64,000 nt of DNA from Puteibacter caeruleilacunae (lineage in GTDB: Bacteria > Bacteroidota > Bacteroidia > Bacteroidales > Prolixibacteraceae): positions 1 to 64,000 of the forward strand of contig SJCO01000007.1 of assembly GCA_005217565.1 (NCBI GenBank). Reading direction: 5' to 3'. Below the pieces are notes generated by a model. That model saw nothing but the letters and a program-made list of their open reading frames with translations. It ran no database searches and was not told the origin of the DNA. Of this stretch, positions 17,226 to 26,381 are shown piece by piece. Each line of letters starts with the position of its first letter. Position 1 is the first letter of the stretch. The position numbers and the translations under genes were made by a program.

Positions 17226-17358
17226 AAATAACCTATTCCATTAACGGCGCAAAGTACAGAAAATAGTTTGTTTTAAAATTGTACAAAATTTACCCTGATG
17301 TTCTTGTTTATAATTCCCAACTATGATCTCTTACCTATTGTACGGATGTAATTCAGGA

Positions 17359-17463
17359 TTAATCTACCTTCATAGGCTCAAGCCACTCAGGAATTCCCCT
17401 GCCATAATGGAAAATCATTACCAGGATAATTGCAATTGCCCTCAGGTGGTCTAAACCATGTAG
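17359..17463 (-). pseudogene. Remnant of an acyltransferase-3 family gene (N-terminal piece)
   Basis: Read leftwards from 17463, 34 codons without a start encode LHGLDHLRAIAIILVMIFHY then GRGIPEWLEP and a stop at 17359. GLDxLRAxAIxLVxxFHY is the first-helix signature of acyltransferase-3 (OafA/YrhL-like) membrane proteins, and HPEW-like residues normally follow. The ATG is missing and the rest of the gene is gone. The piece begins one base after the stop of the HzsA-like gene, suggesting a deletion that fused the two regions. Based on recognition only. Confidence 0.55.
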
Positions 17464-17464
17464 T

Positions 17465-20209
17465 CTACTGTTGTTGCTTTTCATATTGGGTGGCTATTGC
17501 TTTGCGTTTTTGATTTTGATGTTTGAACCATTCTAGCTCTTTATGCGACCAGATGTTAGCCTCATCATAGGTGCCACAGAAAGGAACACCTAAATCAATC
17601 CAGGCTCTCAGCTTATCTAGCTCCTCCTTGTTTAACTCCACACCGTTATGTCCTGATTCCAATAAATCAATTAATCGGCTTTGCGATGATCCTACCTCGT
17701 AAGGAGCAAGCATTGTTGGTCGTGATTGAGGAGAGATCCAGTTGGTCAAATCATTTGGACGGGCATCAAGGGCAACCTTCGATTTGATAAATCCAGCTTT
17801 AATCAAGCGTAAATAAGACTCACTCCACTGACGACCACTAATTGGTTCATCCACCCGATTACCTGTCAGATTAAAAGGATGCTTTGTTGCTCTCCAGCTA
17901 ATAGGCTGTTGATTCTTTCCAATGAATTGTAGATGCTGAAGCTTGAGGGTTTCTTTACCAGGGAAAACATCTAATCTAAACTGATTGGTCTTGATGGTAT
18001 CAAAACCAATTATTTGTGTTGATCCTTCTGTTCTCGATGATGTTATATTAATGGTTATCCACTTGTCATCATTAAGGTAGCGTAACTTCCATTTTGTAGT
18101 AGCTTTACCTTCCCATGTTAATTTAATGTCTTGAATCTGCGCATCCTCTGGTAGGGTATAGATGTTCGTCAATCTTTCTGCATCAGCTAAATGCCTTGTA
18201 AATACGCCATATGCTGGGTGCTTTGCGTTTTTCTGATGAATGGTTTCCCTGATTGATTCCCCGTTATGACAACGCACGCAATGGCGGTCGAGAATTGGTT
18301 GTATCACGTCGGGATAACTAAAGCCCTTCTTTACATCATAAAATGCCTGTAGTGGCTTTAAGCCTGCTTTTAAAGCGGCTCCCTTGCCAAAGGTATTAAC
18401 AGGGGCCTCTAATTTCGATTCATGACAGCCAACACAAGAGAAATTCTCCCCAGGCATTAATGTCGACCAGCTGCGCATTGAATGCACTACTTCACCATTC
18501 GCATCAACTGCCTGGAAATATACTGGTGTATTTGCTGGTACTTTAAAATAACATGAACCATCGTCATGTACCTTTGCTTCGCCTAAGATAGTTTTGGTAT
18601 CCCAGGCTCCGCCCACACTAATAGGTGTGGTAACTCTGGCATTTCCACCTTCTCCACAATTGTCGTTGGTACGTATACCCGACGAACGGTAATCAAGTGC
18701 TACCACTCGTAGCGACTTAATAGTGCCTGGTTTAACGCCTTTTAAACCTGGTCCGTAATAGATGTTCGACACGTAATAACTTCCCGTTCTCTTTGAATAG
18801 TCTACCGTTGAAGGAATCATACGTGGTAAAGGTCTGCTGACTAGTGGCATGGGATGACGAACACTTGTTGCTTGCTTTGCTACTAATAATTCTCGCTCTC
18901 CTTTGCGATTCACCCAGTATATGCCAAAATGCTTGCTGCGTTTTTCCCAGTAGAGCGAACAGCCTACGATATATTCATCCAGGTTAATTGGATAGGGGTA
19001 TTGAAATAGCACATCTTCTTGCTCTGCTACATCCTTATGCTTGTATTCTATGTCGCGCTCAGGAGCGATCAATTCAACGCCTTTACCTTCTTCCTGTCCC
19101 TTTGTTACATCTATCAGTGCTAACTTACCCATAGGCTCGGTATGATGACCAGCCATAATGGCTACTACTTTTTTTGAATTATCAATTCCCCTGGCCTGAA
19201 TTAACGATGTAGGATACCACGAATTGTTCCCATAGAAGGCAGTCTGACGCGTACCATCAGGATACATCGAAAATAAGGCCTGCGGATAAACCTGTCCGCG
19301 ATCGTTGTATTCCCAGCGGGTGAAGATTACTCTGCCATCTGACAACAGTGAAGGAAACTGTGTTGATACCTGATCATAGGTTAATCGCTTTATATCCTTT
19401 CCATCCTTATCAGCTCGGTAAATATTCACTGCATCAATAGACTCGTTACAGTCGACCACTGTCACGCAACGGGTAGAGTGGAAGAGAATGCCGTCGGGCA
19501 AATAGCGAGGCTGAATATTCGCTATGCCTGACTCCTTTGTAAGCTTACGTGTATCTCCGGTAGAGATATTCATCTCATAAATCTGCCAGTCGCAGTTTAC
19601 ATCTTCTTTCTGGGCGAATAAAATGCGTTTACCATCAAATGATACGTCTAAATCTCGAATCATTCCATCGTTATTATCCAGCAGGGTAGAGGTCGTAACT
19701 TTACCCATTTTATCGATACTCAACTTATGGATGGCTGCTCCTGCTTTAAAAGGCTGTCCTTTGTACGGACCATCAACCATCGACATGTTCAGTCGCGGTG
19801 CATTACCAAATTCAGTATTCTCAAGAAATACAATTTCCGAGGCATCTTTGATTAAGCCCTTTAAGCGTTGTGATCTTCTTTCCTTGCATAATTCAAGGTA
19901 TGCCTTCATTCTATCATCAAGATTACCTTGCTCAGCTTTCTTCATTAACGATTTATTCTCAGCTGAAAGTTTCCCAACCTGCTTTGATATTGAATGAATA
20001 ACGGGAAGAAATTGTGTGCCTTGATCGTCGGTAAGTGCGGACTTTAAATTACTCCCAAAGTCTTGCATAAACCAATCAATCTGCTCCGAAGGAAGATGTT
20101 GTATGGTTGTTGGAATGGGCTGTGTGACTTTTTTCTTATTCGCGAATGTATACTGAGGGTAAATCACTGATACGATCAGCCATGCTGTAAGAACGATAAA
20201 CTTATTCAT
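17465..20209 (-). CDS. HzsA-related protein with PD40 propeller and two CxxCH sites
   Basis: A 914-residue exported protein (signal peptide ending YTFANKK). Residues ~150-480 form a PD40/WD40-like beta-propeller (IANIQPRYLPDGILFHSTR, QFPSLLSDGRVIFTRW). Two c-type haem motifs follow: CVGCH (Cys592, Cys595, His596) and CVRCH (Cys644, Cys647, His648). The order resembles the hydrazine-synthase-alpha-related proteins found in many heterotrophic Bacteroidota and Planctomycetes. These are not evidence for anammox, since no hydrazine synthase beta/gamma subunits are present. A periplasmic redox role is likely; the substrate is unknown. The C-terminal region (WISPQSRPTMLAPYEVG) is typical of cytochrome-linked catabolic proteins. 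It is divergent from the LamG-AraC regulator. Confidence 0.78.
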   Translation of the reverse strand: MNKFIVLTAWLIVSVIYPQYTFANKKKVTQPIPTTIQHLPSEQIDWFMQDFGSNLKSALTDDQGTQFLPVIHSISKQVGKLSAENKSLMKKAEQGNLDDRMKAYLELCKERRSQRLKGLIKDASEIVFLENTEFGNAPRLNMSMVDGPYKGQPFKAGAAIHKLSIDKMGKVTTSTLLDNNDGMIRDLDVSFDGKRILFAQKEDVNCDWQIYEMNISTGDTRKLTKESGIANIQPRYLPDGILFHSTRCVTVVDCNESIDAVNIYRADKDGKDIKRLTYDQVSTQFPSLLSDGRVIFTRWEYNDRGQVYPQALFSMYPDGTRQTAFYGNNSWYPTSLIQARGIDNSKKVVAIMAGHHTEPMGKLALIDVTKGQEEGKGVELIAPERDIEYKHKDVAEQEDVLFQYPYPINLDEYIVGCSLYWEKRSKHFGIYWVNRKGERELLVAKQATSVRHPMPLVSRPLPRMIPSTVDYSKRTGSYYVSNIYYGPGLKGVKPGTIKSLRVVALDYRSSGIRTNDNCGEGGNARVTTPISVGGAWDTKTILGEAKVHDDGSCYFKVPANTPVYFQAVDANGEVVHSMRSWSTLMPGENFSCVGCHESKLEAPVNTFGKGAALKAGLKPLQAFYDVKKGFSYPDVIQPILDRHCVRCHNGESIRETIHQKNAKHPAYGVFTRHLADAERLTNIYTLPEDAQIQDIKLTWEGKATTKWKLRYLNDDKWITINITSSRTEGSTQIIGFDTIKTNQFRLDVFPGKETLKLQHLQFIGKNQQPISWRATKHPFNLTGNRVDEPISGRQWSESYLRLIKAGFIKSKVALDARPNDLTNWISPQSRPTMLAPYEVGSSQSRLIDLLESGHNGVELNKEELDKLRAWIDLGVPFCGTYDEANIWSHKELEWFKHQNQKRKAIATQYEKQQQ

Positions 20210-20773
20210 GTTGTCTGGTTTCTTTTTAGTCTGGTTAAAACTACCCTGGTTAGGTAATTAATTATAAAAATAGATATTTATCATTCTTACGCAAGATGGT
20301 GGGCCATAGATTTTAATTAATATTCAAGTATTTAATATTCCTCAAATATTTAGTTTGAATTAACTTTTACACCACTACCTGTGATGTTTTTATTTTTTCA
20401 TGCTTACAATTAGAATAGGAGGAAATTCAATATTTATATCTTTTGTATCCATTGTTGTTATTAATAGGTTGTTATTAACCAGAATGGGGATGGGATGTAA
20501 ATAGTAGGGAATGTATGTATACAAAAAGAGCCCCTTCCGAAGAAGGAGCCCGAAATACCTCAAGCCATCCCTATAAAGGGATACTCAAAGGTAAGAATTG
20601 TTTTTATTTTACAAAAGATTATGGGAAATAAAAATGTGTGTTGTAATGCCAATTTGGAGGTAGTTTTTGAAGCATCACCCTAAATAGATACTGTTTTTTA
20701 TGTTTCTTTGTATTGGGAGGCGCTGTTAAAGCAACTCTTTGGTTTATCATTAAACGTTAGTCAGTCGTTGTAT
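20210..20773. other. Divergent intergenic region
   Basis: About 560 bp between the divergent HzsA-like and LamG-AraC genes. It holds a UUCG-loop hairpin at 20528-20551 and a single AATTTGGAGGT motif near 20651, resembling the direct repeat at 48373-48410. No gene or clear promoter was seen. Confidence 0.45.
20528..20551 (-). terminator. UUCG-loop hairpin with T run
   Basis: On the minus strand a 10-bp stem (two G-T pairs) closes a C(UUCG)G loop and runs into TTTTTGT. Its position upstream of the HzsA-like gene, with no gene ending before it, suggests a leader attenuator or the end of an unseen small RNA. Confidence 0.6.
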
Positions 20774-22504
20774 ATGTCGAAACAGAATCTTTTTAAGTAT
20801 CTATTGGTAATTGCTGTCGTGTGTTGTTCTTCAGTGAATCTTTTGGCCGACTCACTGACGGATAATTTCAAGCCTGATATAACGTATGAAGATCTTATTA
20901 AGAATCAGCAGTTTGAATTATCTAATGTTGAGCTGACTAGCATTGATGGTGTTGACGATTGCCTTTATTTTAATGGGGAAAATTCATTTGCCATTTTCGA
21001 TTCAATACAGATGAGGTCTCAGATGACCATCTCTTTATGGTTTAGGCCCGAGGATGTGTTGTTAAAGAATCAAATTGTACTTAACGTACCATCGTATTTG
21101 TGGGTACGTACTACAGTTGATCGGGAAATTAAACTGACCAAACCTCTTACAAAGTTTGTTGATTCGGAGAATGTGCAATTAACAAGTAAGCAGTGGCATC
21201 ATTTGGTCGTTACTTTGCAGGATGATAGCTGTAATGTATATATCGATAGAAGTAGGGTGATAACATTGGGGCTGGACCTAAAGAATGAGAATCTTTATAG
21301 TCAGCTTAAACTGGGTGCTAATCCGTGGAAAGATTTCTTCCTGGGCTATATGCGAAACGTTAATTATTGGAATCGGTCTTTATCTACAGATGAAATTGAG
21401 GCATTGTATCATCATGAGCTCCCTCAGTTGCCTCTTCGCAATGGTTTGGTGAAATATCTGGGCTTTGAGAATAATATCGATGATTGGCTGTCGAAATGGT
21501 CTACATGGGACAATGTACGTTTGTCGAACGATTCCATTCGTCGGACTGTCGGTTTTTTTAATGGCAAGTCAAGTAAGATTGTTTTTCCTGATCAGCCGTT
21601 GGATAATCAAGCTACCATGTGTGCATGGGTAAAGCCAATGTCTGATAGTCTTCAGGATGGGGCTTTACTTAGTTGTGATGATGCGTTTGCATTTCGTGTA
21701 GGTAGTGATGACAATATGGTGCTTTCAGTGCCTTGGAAGAAGAATTATAAAACAGCAACAGGGACTATTGATCCACGTCAATGGAATCATGTTAGTGTTA
21801 CTTTCCATGCGGGGAGGAAGATCCAGGTTTTTATCAATGGGAAATTACGTGACACGTTTACTGATATTGAGCTAGGACCTGATGGGCACAATCTTAGTGT
21901 TGGTAATAACCTTTGGAATGATTATTTCCTTGGCGATATGGATGATCTTGTGGTGTGGAATAGGGTATTGACCAATAAGGAAATTGAAGAGGTATACCTG
22001 TTGAATAGTACTGATCTTAGAAAGGCTTTAGAGATTACAGGTATGAGTTTCTGGGGGAAAGTGATGCTGATTATCTGTGCGATACTTATTGCTTCTATTT
22101 GGGGTGTTATTCGCTATTATAGGTATCGTTTAATGAAGCTTAAGCGTGATCAGGATAGGGAGGTGTTTCTTCAGAAAGCACATGAAATTGCCTCTAAGAA
22201 TATAGGTGATTCAACTTTCTCTGTCGCACAGTTTGCCGAAGAGATGGCGTTTAGCAAAACTAAGCTGTATAACTACTCGAAAGAGCATATTGGGAAATCT
22301 CCAATTGAATATGTACGCGATTTACGTATCCAGAGAGCAGGGGAGTTACTTGTGGATACTGAATTATCGGTATTGGAGATTATGGATATGGTAGGATTTG
22401 AGAGTAAGCCTTACTTCTATAAGTGTTTTAAGCATAAATATGAACTTACGCCTGTGGCTTATCGCGAAAAGTATAAGTATTCATTATTGAAAAAGAATCG
22501 ATAA
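20774..22504 (+). CDS. Membrane-anchored LamG-LamG-AraC transcription regulator
   Basis: A 576-residue one-component regulator. An N-terminal signal/anchor ends near ADSL. Two concanavalin A-like LamG domains follow (about residues 50-215 and 230-405), each with the WHHLVVTLQDD/WNHVSVTFHAG strand and LGDMDDLVVWNR-type end. A transmembrane helix (about residues 430-450) and a cytoplasmic AraC HTH (about 480-576, with SVLEIMDMVGFESKPYFYKCFK) complete it. LamG domains would bind a periplasmic glycan and the HTH would act on DNA, without a kinase. The ATG at 20774 starts the leader. It lies divergent from the HzsA-like gene and convergent with a sulfatase, the likely targets. Confidence 0.85.
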   Translation: MSKQNLFKYLLVIAVVCCSSVNLLADSLTDNFKPDITYEDLIKNQQFELSNVELTSIDGVDDCLYFNGENSFAIFDSIQMRSQMTISLWFRPEDVLLKNQIVLNVPSYLWVRTTVDREIKLTKPLTKFVDSENVQLTSKQWHHLVVTLQDDSCNVYIDRSRVITLGLDLKNENLYSQLKLGANPWKDFFLGYMRNVNYWNRSLSTDEIEALYHHELPQLPLRNGLVKYLGFENNIDDWLSKWSTWDNVRLSNDSIRRTVGFFNGKSSKIVFPDQPLDNQATMCAWVKPMSDSLQDGALLSCDDAFAFRVGSDDNMVLSVPWKKNYKTATGTIDPRQWNHVSVTFHAGRKIQVFINGKLRDTFTDIELGPDGHNLSVGNNLWNDYFLGDMDDLVVWNRVLTNKEIEEVYLLNSTDLRKALEITGMSFWGKVMLIICAILIASIWGVIRYYRYRLMKLKRDQDREVFLQKAHEIASKNIGDSTFSVAQFAEEMAFSKTKLYNYSKEHIGKSPIEYVRDLRIQRAGELLVDTELSVLEIMDMVGFESKPYFYKCFKHKYELTPVAYREKYKYSLLKKNR

Positions 22505-22512
22505 GGGAATGC

Positions 22513-22551
22513 TGTTGCCGGATAACCCTAATGCGAGTAAATCCGGCAACA
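22513..22551. terminator. Bidirectional hairpin between convergent genes
   Basis: A perfect 11-bp stem TGTTGCCGGAT/ATCCGGCAACA with a 17-nt loop between the regulator and sulfatase genes. It has no strong T run on either side. Confidence 0.7.
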
Positions 22552-22562
22552 ACATCATCTGA

Positions 22563-23984
22563 CTACCATTTATAGCCGTTGGTCATCACATCTTCGTCGT
22601 ATGCAATTAACGCCTTTTTCATCGATTCAAATCGTTTTGGCTCTTTGTCCTTTAAATTGGTAGTCTCGCGTGGATCTATTCTAAGATTATAGAGTTCAAA
22701 CATGGTTTTGTCCTCATTCGATAATAGTTTCCATTCGCCCTGTCTGATTGCTATACGCATATCATAGTAGTTGTTTCTCCAATACATTGGGCGCTCTCGC
22801 TTAATTGGCTTCCCTTTAAAGAAAGGCATAATTGAAGTACCGTCGATTGTTCTATCTTTTGGAACCTCTATATCGGCAATTTCAAGTATTGTAGGGAAGA
22901 TGTCGTATCCAACAAATGGTACATCAGTAATGGTTCCAGGGAGCACTTTGCTATCTTTAATTCCATTAGGCCATGAGATAATCCCCGGAACTCTGATACC
23001 TCCTTCATGCGTATGGCGTTTTCTTCCTCTTAGACCACCCGTTGAGCCTCTATAGCGAGAGCCTCCGTATACCTTATCATCTTTATTAAACGAACCATAT
23101 TCATGTCTTCCTTCTGGGCCGTTATCACTGGTATAAATGATCATTGTATCATCAAATATCCCTCGCTTCTTAAGCTCCTGTACTATCTGACCTACGGCCT
23201 CATCTATCTGTGTTATATTAGCCAGGTATTGCTGAAAACTAGGATCTTTTATCTTATCATACTGATTCACCAAGCGAGGATCACTATTCACTGGTCCGTG
23301 TGGTTCATGAAACCAGACTGTTAAAAAGAATGGTTTGTCTTGATCAAATACTTCATCAAACCACTTCGTCACCTGATCAGCAACAAGCTTTCCTGCGAAT
23401 CCTTCTAATGGTCCCATTGCTTCTCCGTTAATAAAGAAGTTTTTAGGATTCATGTGATCAGGGCGTGCAACATTACCTGTAGCCACCCAATAGTCGTACC
23501 CATATTCATTCATAGTCGGCTGCGACTGTCCTCCATATCCAAAATCCTTATAGTCGAAGGTGCCTTCTATGCGCTCTTCAGAATAATAGCTTAAATGCCA
23601 TTTCCCAAAATGTGCTGTCTGATATCCTTTCTTGCGTAGCAGTTGAGGAAGGGTAACTTCATCCTTAGGCAGATGAATCTTCGATTTTGCAGGAATCCAT
23701 CTCCATACTCTATTACGGTAAGGGGTTCTTCCTGTAATGATTGCTGATCGCGAAGGGGAACATACTGCATCAGCTGCATAGCAGTTGCTGAATTTTACTC
23801 CGTCCTCTGCTAGTTGATCAATATTAGGGGTTTTTAGAAATTGATGACCATAACTTCCCAAGTCTCCCCATCCTTGATCATCGGTAAGGATTTGAATGAA
23901 GTTGGTTTTATTTTGCTTGGTATTTTGTGCGTGTATTGTGGTGGTACAACTGAAGAGTATACCACAATATAAAAGTGTTTTCAT
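22563..23984 (-). CDS. Cys-type S1 sulfatase
   Basis: A 473-residue exported sulfatase (signal peptide ending TIHAQ). The metal-binding start ILTDDQGWGDLG and the formylglycine motif CSPSR with Cys75 are present, followed by GKWHLS, so Cys75 would be converted to formylglycine by a maturase not in this window. Later landmarks include YTSDNGPEG and HEGGIRVPGIISW, both expected in family S1. It removes sulfate esters from a glycan or small molecule; the subfamily and substrate are not determinable by eye. It sits alone on the minus strand beside the LamG-AraC regulator and may be controlled by it. A long imperfect palindrome (24004-24114) lies just upstream. Confidence 0.93.
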   Translation of the reverse strand: MKTLLYCGILFSCTTTIHAQNTKQNKTNFIQILTDDQGWGDLGSYGHQFLKTPNIDQLAEDGVKFSNCYAADAVCSPSRSAIITGRTPYRNRVWRWIPAKSKIHLPKDEVTLPQLLRKKGYQTAHFGKWHLSYYSEERIEGTFDYKDFGYGGQSQPTMNEYGYDYWVATGNVARPDHMNPKNFFINGEAMGPLEGFAGKLVADQVTKWFDEVFDQDKPFFLTVWFHEPHGPVNSDPRLVNQYDKIKDPSFQQYLANITQIDEAVGQIVQELKKRGIFDDTMIIYTSDNGPEGRHEYGSFNKDDKVYGGSRYRGSTGGLRGRKRHTHEGGIRVPGIISWPNGIKDSKVLPGTITDVPFVGYDIFPTILEIADIEVPKDRTIDGTSIMPFFKGKPIKRERPMYWRNNYYDMRIAIRQGEWKLLSNEDKTMFELYNLRIDPRETTNLKDKEPKRFESMKKALIAYDEDVMTNGYKW

Positions 23985-24003
23985 GCTCTAAATTTCCTTT
24001 TAG

Positions 24004-24114
24004 TTGTGACAAAAATTTACATTTGAGTGGAGTGTCATTATCGGAAGAGGTGTGCTTTTTCCACTCTCAAAACACGCCTCTCTCGAATGACAGTTCTAAA
24101 TTAGTTTTTGTCGC
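24004..24114. repeat. ~110-bp imperfect palindrome upstream of the sulfatase
   Basis: Nested matching arms: GTGACAAAAATTT (about 24006) with AATTAGTTTTTGTCGC (to 24113); TGTCATT (24033) with AATGACA (24086-24092); AGAGGTGTG (24046) with CACGCCTCT (24073). The central spacer is ~18 nt. It looks like a MITE-like or large regulatory palindrome; no transposase is nearby. Confidence 0.6.
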
Positions 24115-24210
24115 CTTAGAGCCAGTAATCTATTCTTCAGAAGTAGTTCTCATATGTTCATGTTGCTGAAAAAGAGGGAAAAAGGGATGGGGTTGACTTC
24201 CTCCTCATCT

Positions 24211-25014
24211 CTACATATAATCGGCGAAAATAGCTGGTATAAATGTTCTGAGTGATACAAGTGTTTCAAATTCCTTTGGAACAAGATCTCTTCCCCATTT
24301 TTTAGCAATTAATTCGGTTAACTGCCCAAAAAACTTTAGAATAGTAACTGCACATTTGTTATATGTTTCCTTGCATTGTAAATGAGGTTTAAAATCTTCA
24401 AGCACTAATGCAAATTCCATTAAAATCTCTTCAAATTGTTCCGCGGTGAAATCATATTTTAAAGTTAAAGCAAATACTTCTTTACTTTCCTCTGTTTCTT
24501 TATACTGAATTAGAAAGGCATCGTTATTAAGTCTGTTAGATGTTCTGATTCGAATTATAGGTGTTTCATCAAAAACATCATGAAGAAGAGTGTGCGAACC
24601 TGTTAGTCGACTGTTCTTATCTGGAGATTCTATATTAAACAAGTCGCTTAATAAATACTCTTCCTGTTCTTGAAAAGTACGATCAATAATTGTCTCCACA
24701 TATGAGACTATTTCCTGAAATTTCGCTTTATCTTTTTTGCGTTTTATCGGATTACTATTATCAGAATTTCGCAATTGTTGGATCTCCACACTAGAATTAA
24801 TCTCAGGAAACTTCTGCTTTAATTCAGGAAGAATATCATTGATAAATATTAGTTCCTCTCCATCGAGTTCCTCCTCACTGTCTTGTGGATTAAACATTAA
24901 GAAATAGTTTTCGAAATAGGACAGCATCTCTTTATCCTTTTTTGAACGATTGCTATTGTGTTTTTTAATTCGTTTGTCTAATATTTTTTTTAATTTTCTA
25001 TCTTGTGTTCTCAT
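24211..25014 (-). CDS. Hypothetical protein, possible distant relative of the 357-aa protein
   Basis: A 267-residue soluble protein, very basic at the N-terminus (KKILDKRIKKHN) and otherwise charged and helical. No domain is recognised. The segment around NDAFLIQYKETEES to EEILMEFALVL lines up in spacing with NHQFQVAYTDSIDA to ELVMIEFCYKL of the protein at 28567-29640, so the two may be distant paralogues. A decayed fragment of a closer copy of that gene lies immediately upstream (25058-25132). There is no signal peptide. It is a single gene in an accessory region. The start is the only plausible ATG. Confidence 0.6.
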   Translation of the reverse strand: MRTQDRKLKKILDKRIKKHNSNRSKKDKEMLSYFENYFLMFNPQDSEEELDGEELIFINDILPELKQKFPEINSSVEIQQLRNSDNSNPIKRKKDKAKFQEIVSYVETIIDRTFQEQEEYLLSDLFNIESPDKNSRLTGSHTLLHDVFDETPIIRIRTSNRLNNDAFLIQYKETEESKEVFALTLKYDFTAEQFEEILMEFALVLEDFKPHLQCKETYNKCAVTILKFFGQLTELIAKKWGRDLVPKEFETLVSLRTFIPAIFADYM

Positions 25015-25057
25015 TTTAGTTATATTATTTAATTATCTCTTCTGGAGATGTAGAAGT

Positions 25058-25132
25058 ATCTTTATCTATGTAAATTGAAAGAATCTGTTCATCAATATTT
25101 CATATGGTTGAGAATGATCGTAATGATTACCA
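25058..25132 (-). pseudogene. Decayed fragment homologous to the 357-aa protein gene
   Basis: 25 codons on the minus strand align column by column with about residues 103-127 of the protein at 28567-29640. The fragment reads ..SLRSFSTI*NIDEQILSIYIDK and the intact gene ..WLRSYSVKWNLDEHILSITIDK. Two in-frame stop codons (one replacing Trp, TGG to TGA) show it is dead. It lies between the gene at 24211 and one copy of the 255-bp repeat, mirroring the order around the intact gene. Confidence 0.75.
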
Positions 25133-25378
25133 TTCACCCAACTTCTCTTGCTGATTAATAAAACGTGGGACTGTATATCTCAATGCAGTGTAGTATACCG
25201 TTAAGCAGTAGGATCTATCTGTCTTTGGCTAACTGACGTTTTCGACCAGCAAGAAATGGGGACACAATTTTGTAAATGTTATGTGTCCTTTTATGAAGAT
25301 GATTGATTAATTAGCCCGAGATTGATATAATCAGGCAAAGCTGAGTCGGTGCAACGTTATTGTTGTTATGAGTCTGAG

Positions 25379-25633
25379 TATGTCTTTTCCTATGCTTCAT
25401 GCGTTTAATCTTTAATTTTAGTCTTAAAAACACGATGCGGGACAAGTTTGTGGTAGGAAGTAGCGAAATGCTTCGAGCCATTACCTTAATCTCGTATCTA
25501 ATCGAAATAGCTTTCGATATCGGGCACAAAAATACTGGAATTTATTCATTAAATCAAAACCTGGTCGACAGTAAAACAATAATATTATGCTTAAATTACA
25601 GTCAGACAGGGAGAAAAAAATTTAAATATTTAT
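25379..25633. repeat. 255-bp dispersed repeat, copy 1
   Basis: About 85% identical by eye to 30893-31148, starting TATGTCTTTTCC and ending in a run of A and AAATATTT. It includes the identical core TTTGTGGTAGGAAGTAGCGA. The plus strand can be read as a broken AraC-type HTH (..LIEIAFDIGHKNTG..), but the second copy is not in frame. The rest of 25133-25792 shows nothing else convincing. Confidence 0.85.
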
Positions 25634-25792
25634 TACAAAGGCATTGAATAAAAAGTTGCTGTATCGTTATTTGACTCATGCGTGGCGGTGATTAATTACT
25701 TACAAAATATGAAAATAGAGTGTTTTGAAGAATCAATGGTACGTCTCGTGTCTGATTGAAATAAATGGTTCATTTGGTTTTAAACAGACAGT

Positions 25793-26248
25793 TTAATTTA
25801 CCGATGTATTTTTTGTATGCTTTCTTATAGCAACAATTTCGTAGATAACGGTAAGTATGGCACCTATGAACCATAATAATTTTAGAAGCTTGCCTGAAAA
25901 GTCTTGGACGAACATATAGTTGTGCCATTCCGATCCTAATTCATCGTATAGGTAACTGGCTATTTCTGAATATATGATAATCACTAATGAAAACACAATT
26001 GTCGGTCCAAGAAAGAAAAAGGATACTCGTTTATTGAACAAGGTTATTCCAAGTAGGAATGCAAAGACTAGAAAAAATGGTAATGCCATTATTTGTCCTC
26101 CGTGCATATATCCAGTAAGGTAATATCCAAATCCTGCGTGATATATTAGAGCAATCAACAGCAAGGCGATGTATAATGGGATTTTGAACCTCTTTTTTAA
26201 GATCATTGTAGACAGATTAATTACATTGTTTTTGGCAAATGTAATCAT
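25793..26248 (-). CDS. Small integral membrane protein
   Basis: A 151-residue hydrophobic protein with about four predicted helices (near residues 25-45, 50-70, 75-98 and 115-140) and a basic C-terminus (AIRKHTKNTSVN). No family is recognised. An alternative start at 26206 (MILKKRF), directly before the first helix, is at least as likely as the first ATG. It follows two other genes of unknown function on the same strand (26382-28108), separated by 133 bp, and may belong to the same operon. Composition resembles its neighbours. Confidence 0.55.
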   Translation of the reverse strand: MITFAKNNVINLSTMILKKRFKIPLYIALLLIALIYHAGFGYYLTGYMHGGQIMALPFFLVFAFLLGITLFNKRVSFFFLGPTIVFSLVIIIYSEIASYLYDELGSEWHNYMFVQDFSGKLLKLLWFIGAILTVIYEIVAIRKHTKNTSVN

Positions 26249-26381
26249 TTCAATCCTCTTAAGAAGTTGTAAAGTAATACCATCCGTCTCCTAGTTTTAT
26301 AAGATTGGACACATATAAACCGTAAGGCGGAATTTCATCACCTTCCTCAAGTTCTTTTCTATACGATTTAATATAACCGTA

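Noticed and set aside
17465-20209. Evidence for anammox metabolism from the HzsA resemblance
   Set aside because: HzsA-related proteins are widespread in heterotrophs, and no other hydrazine synthase subunit is present.
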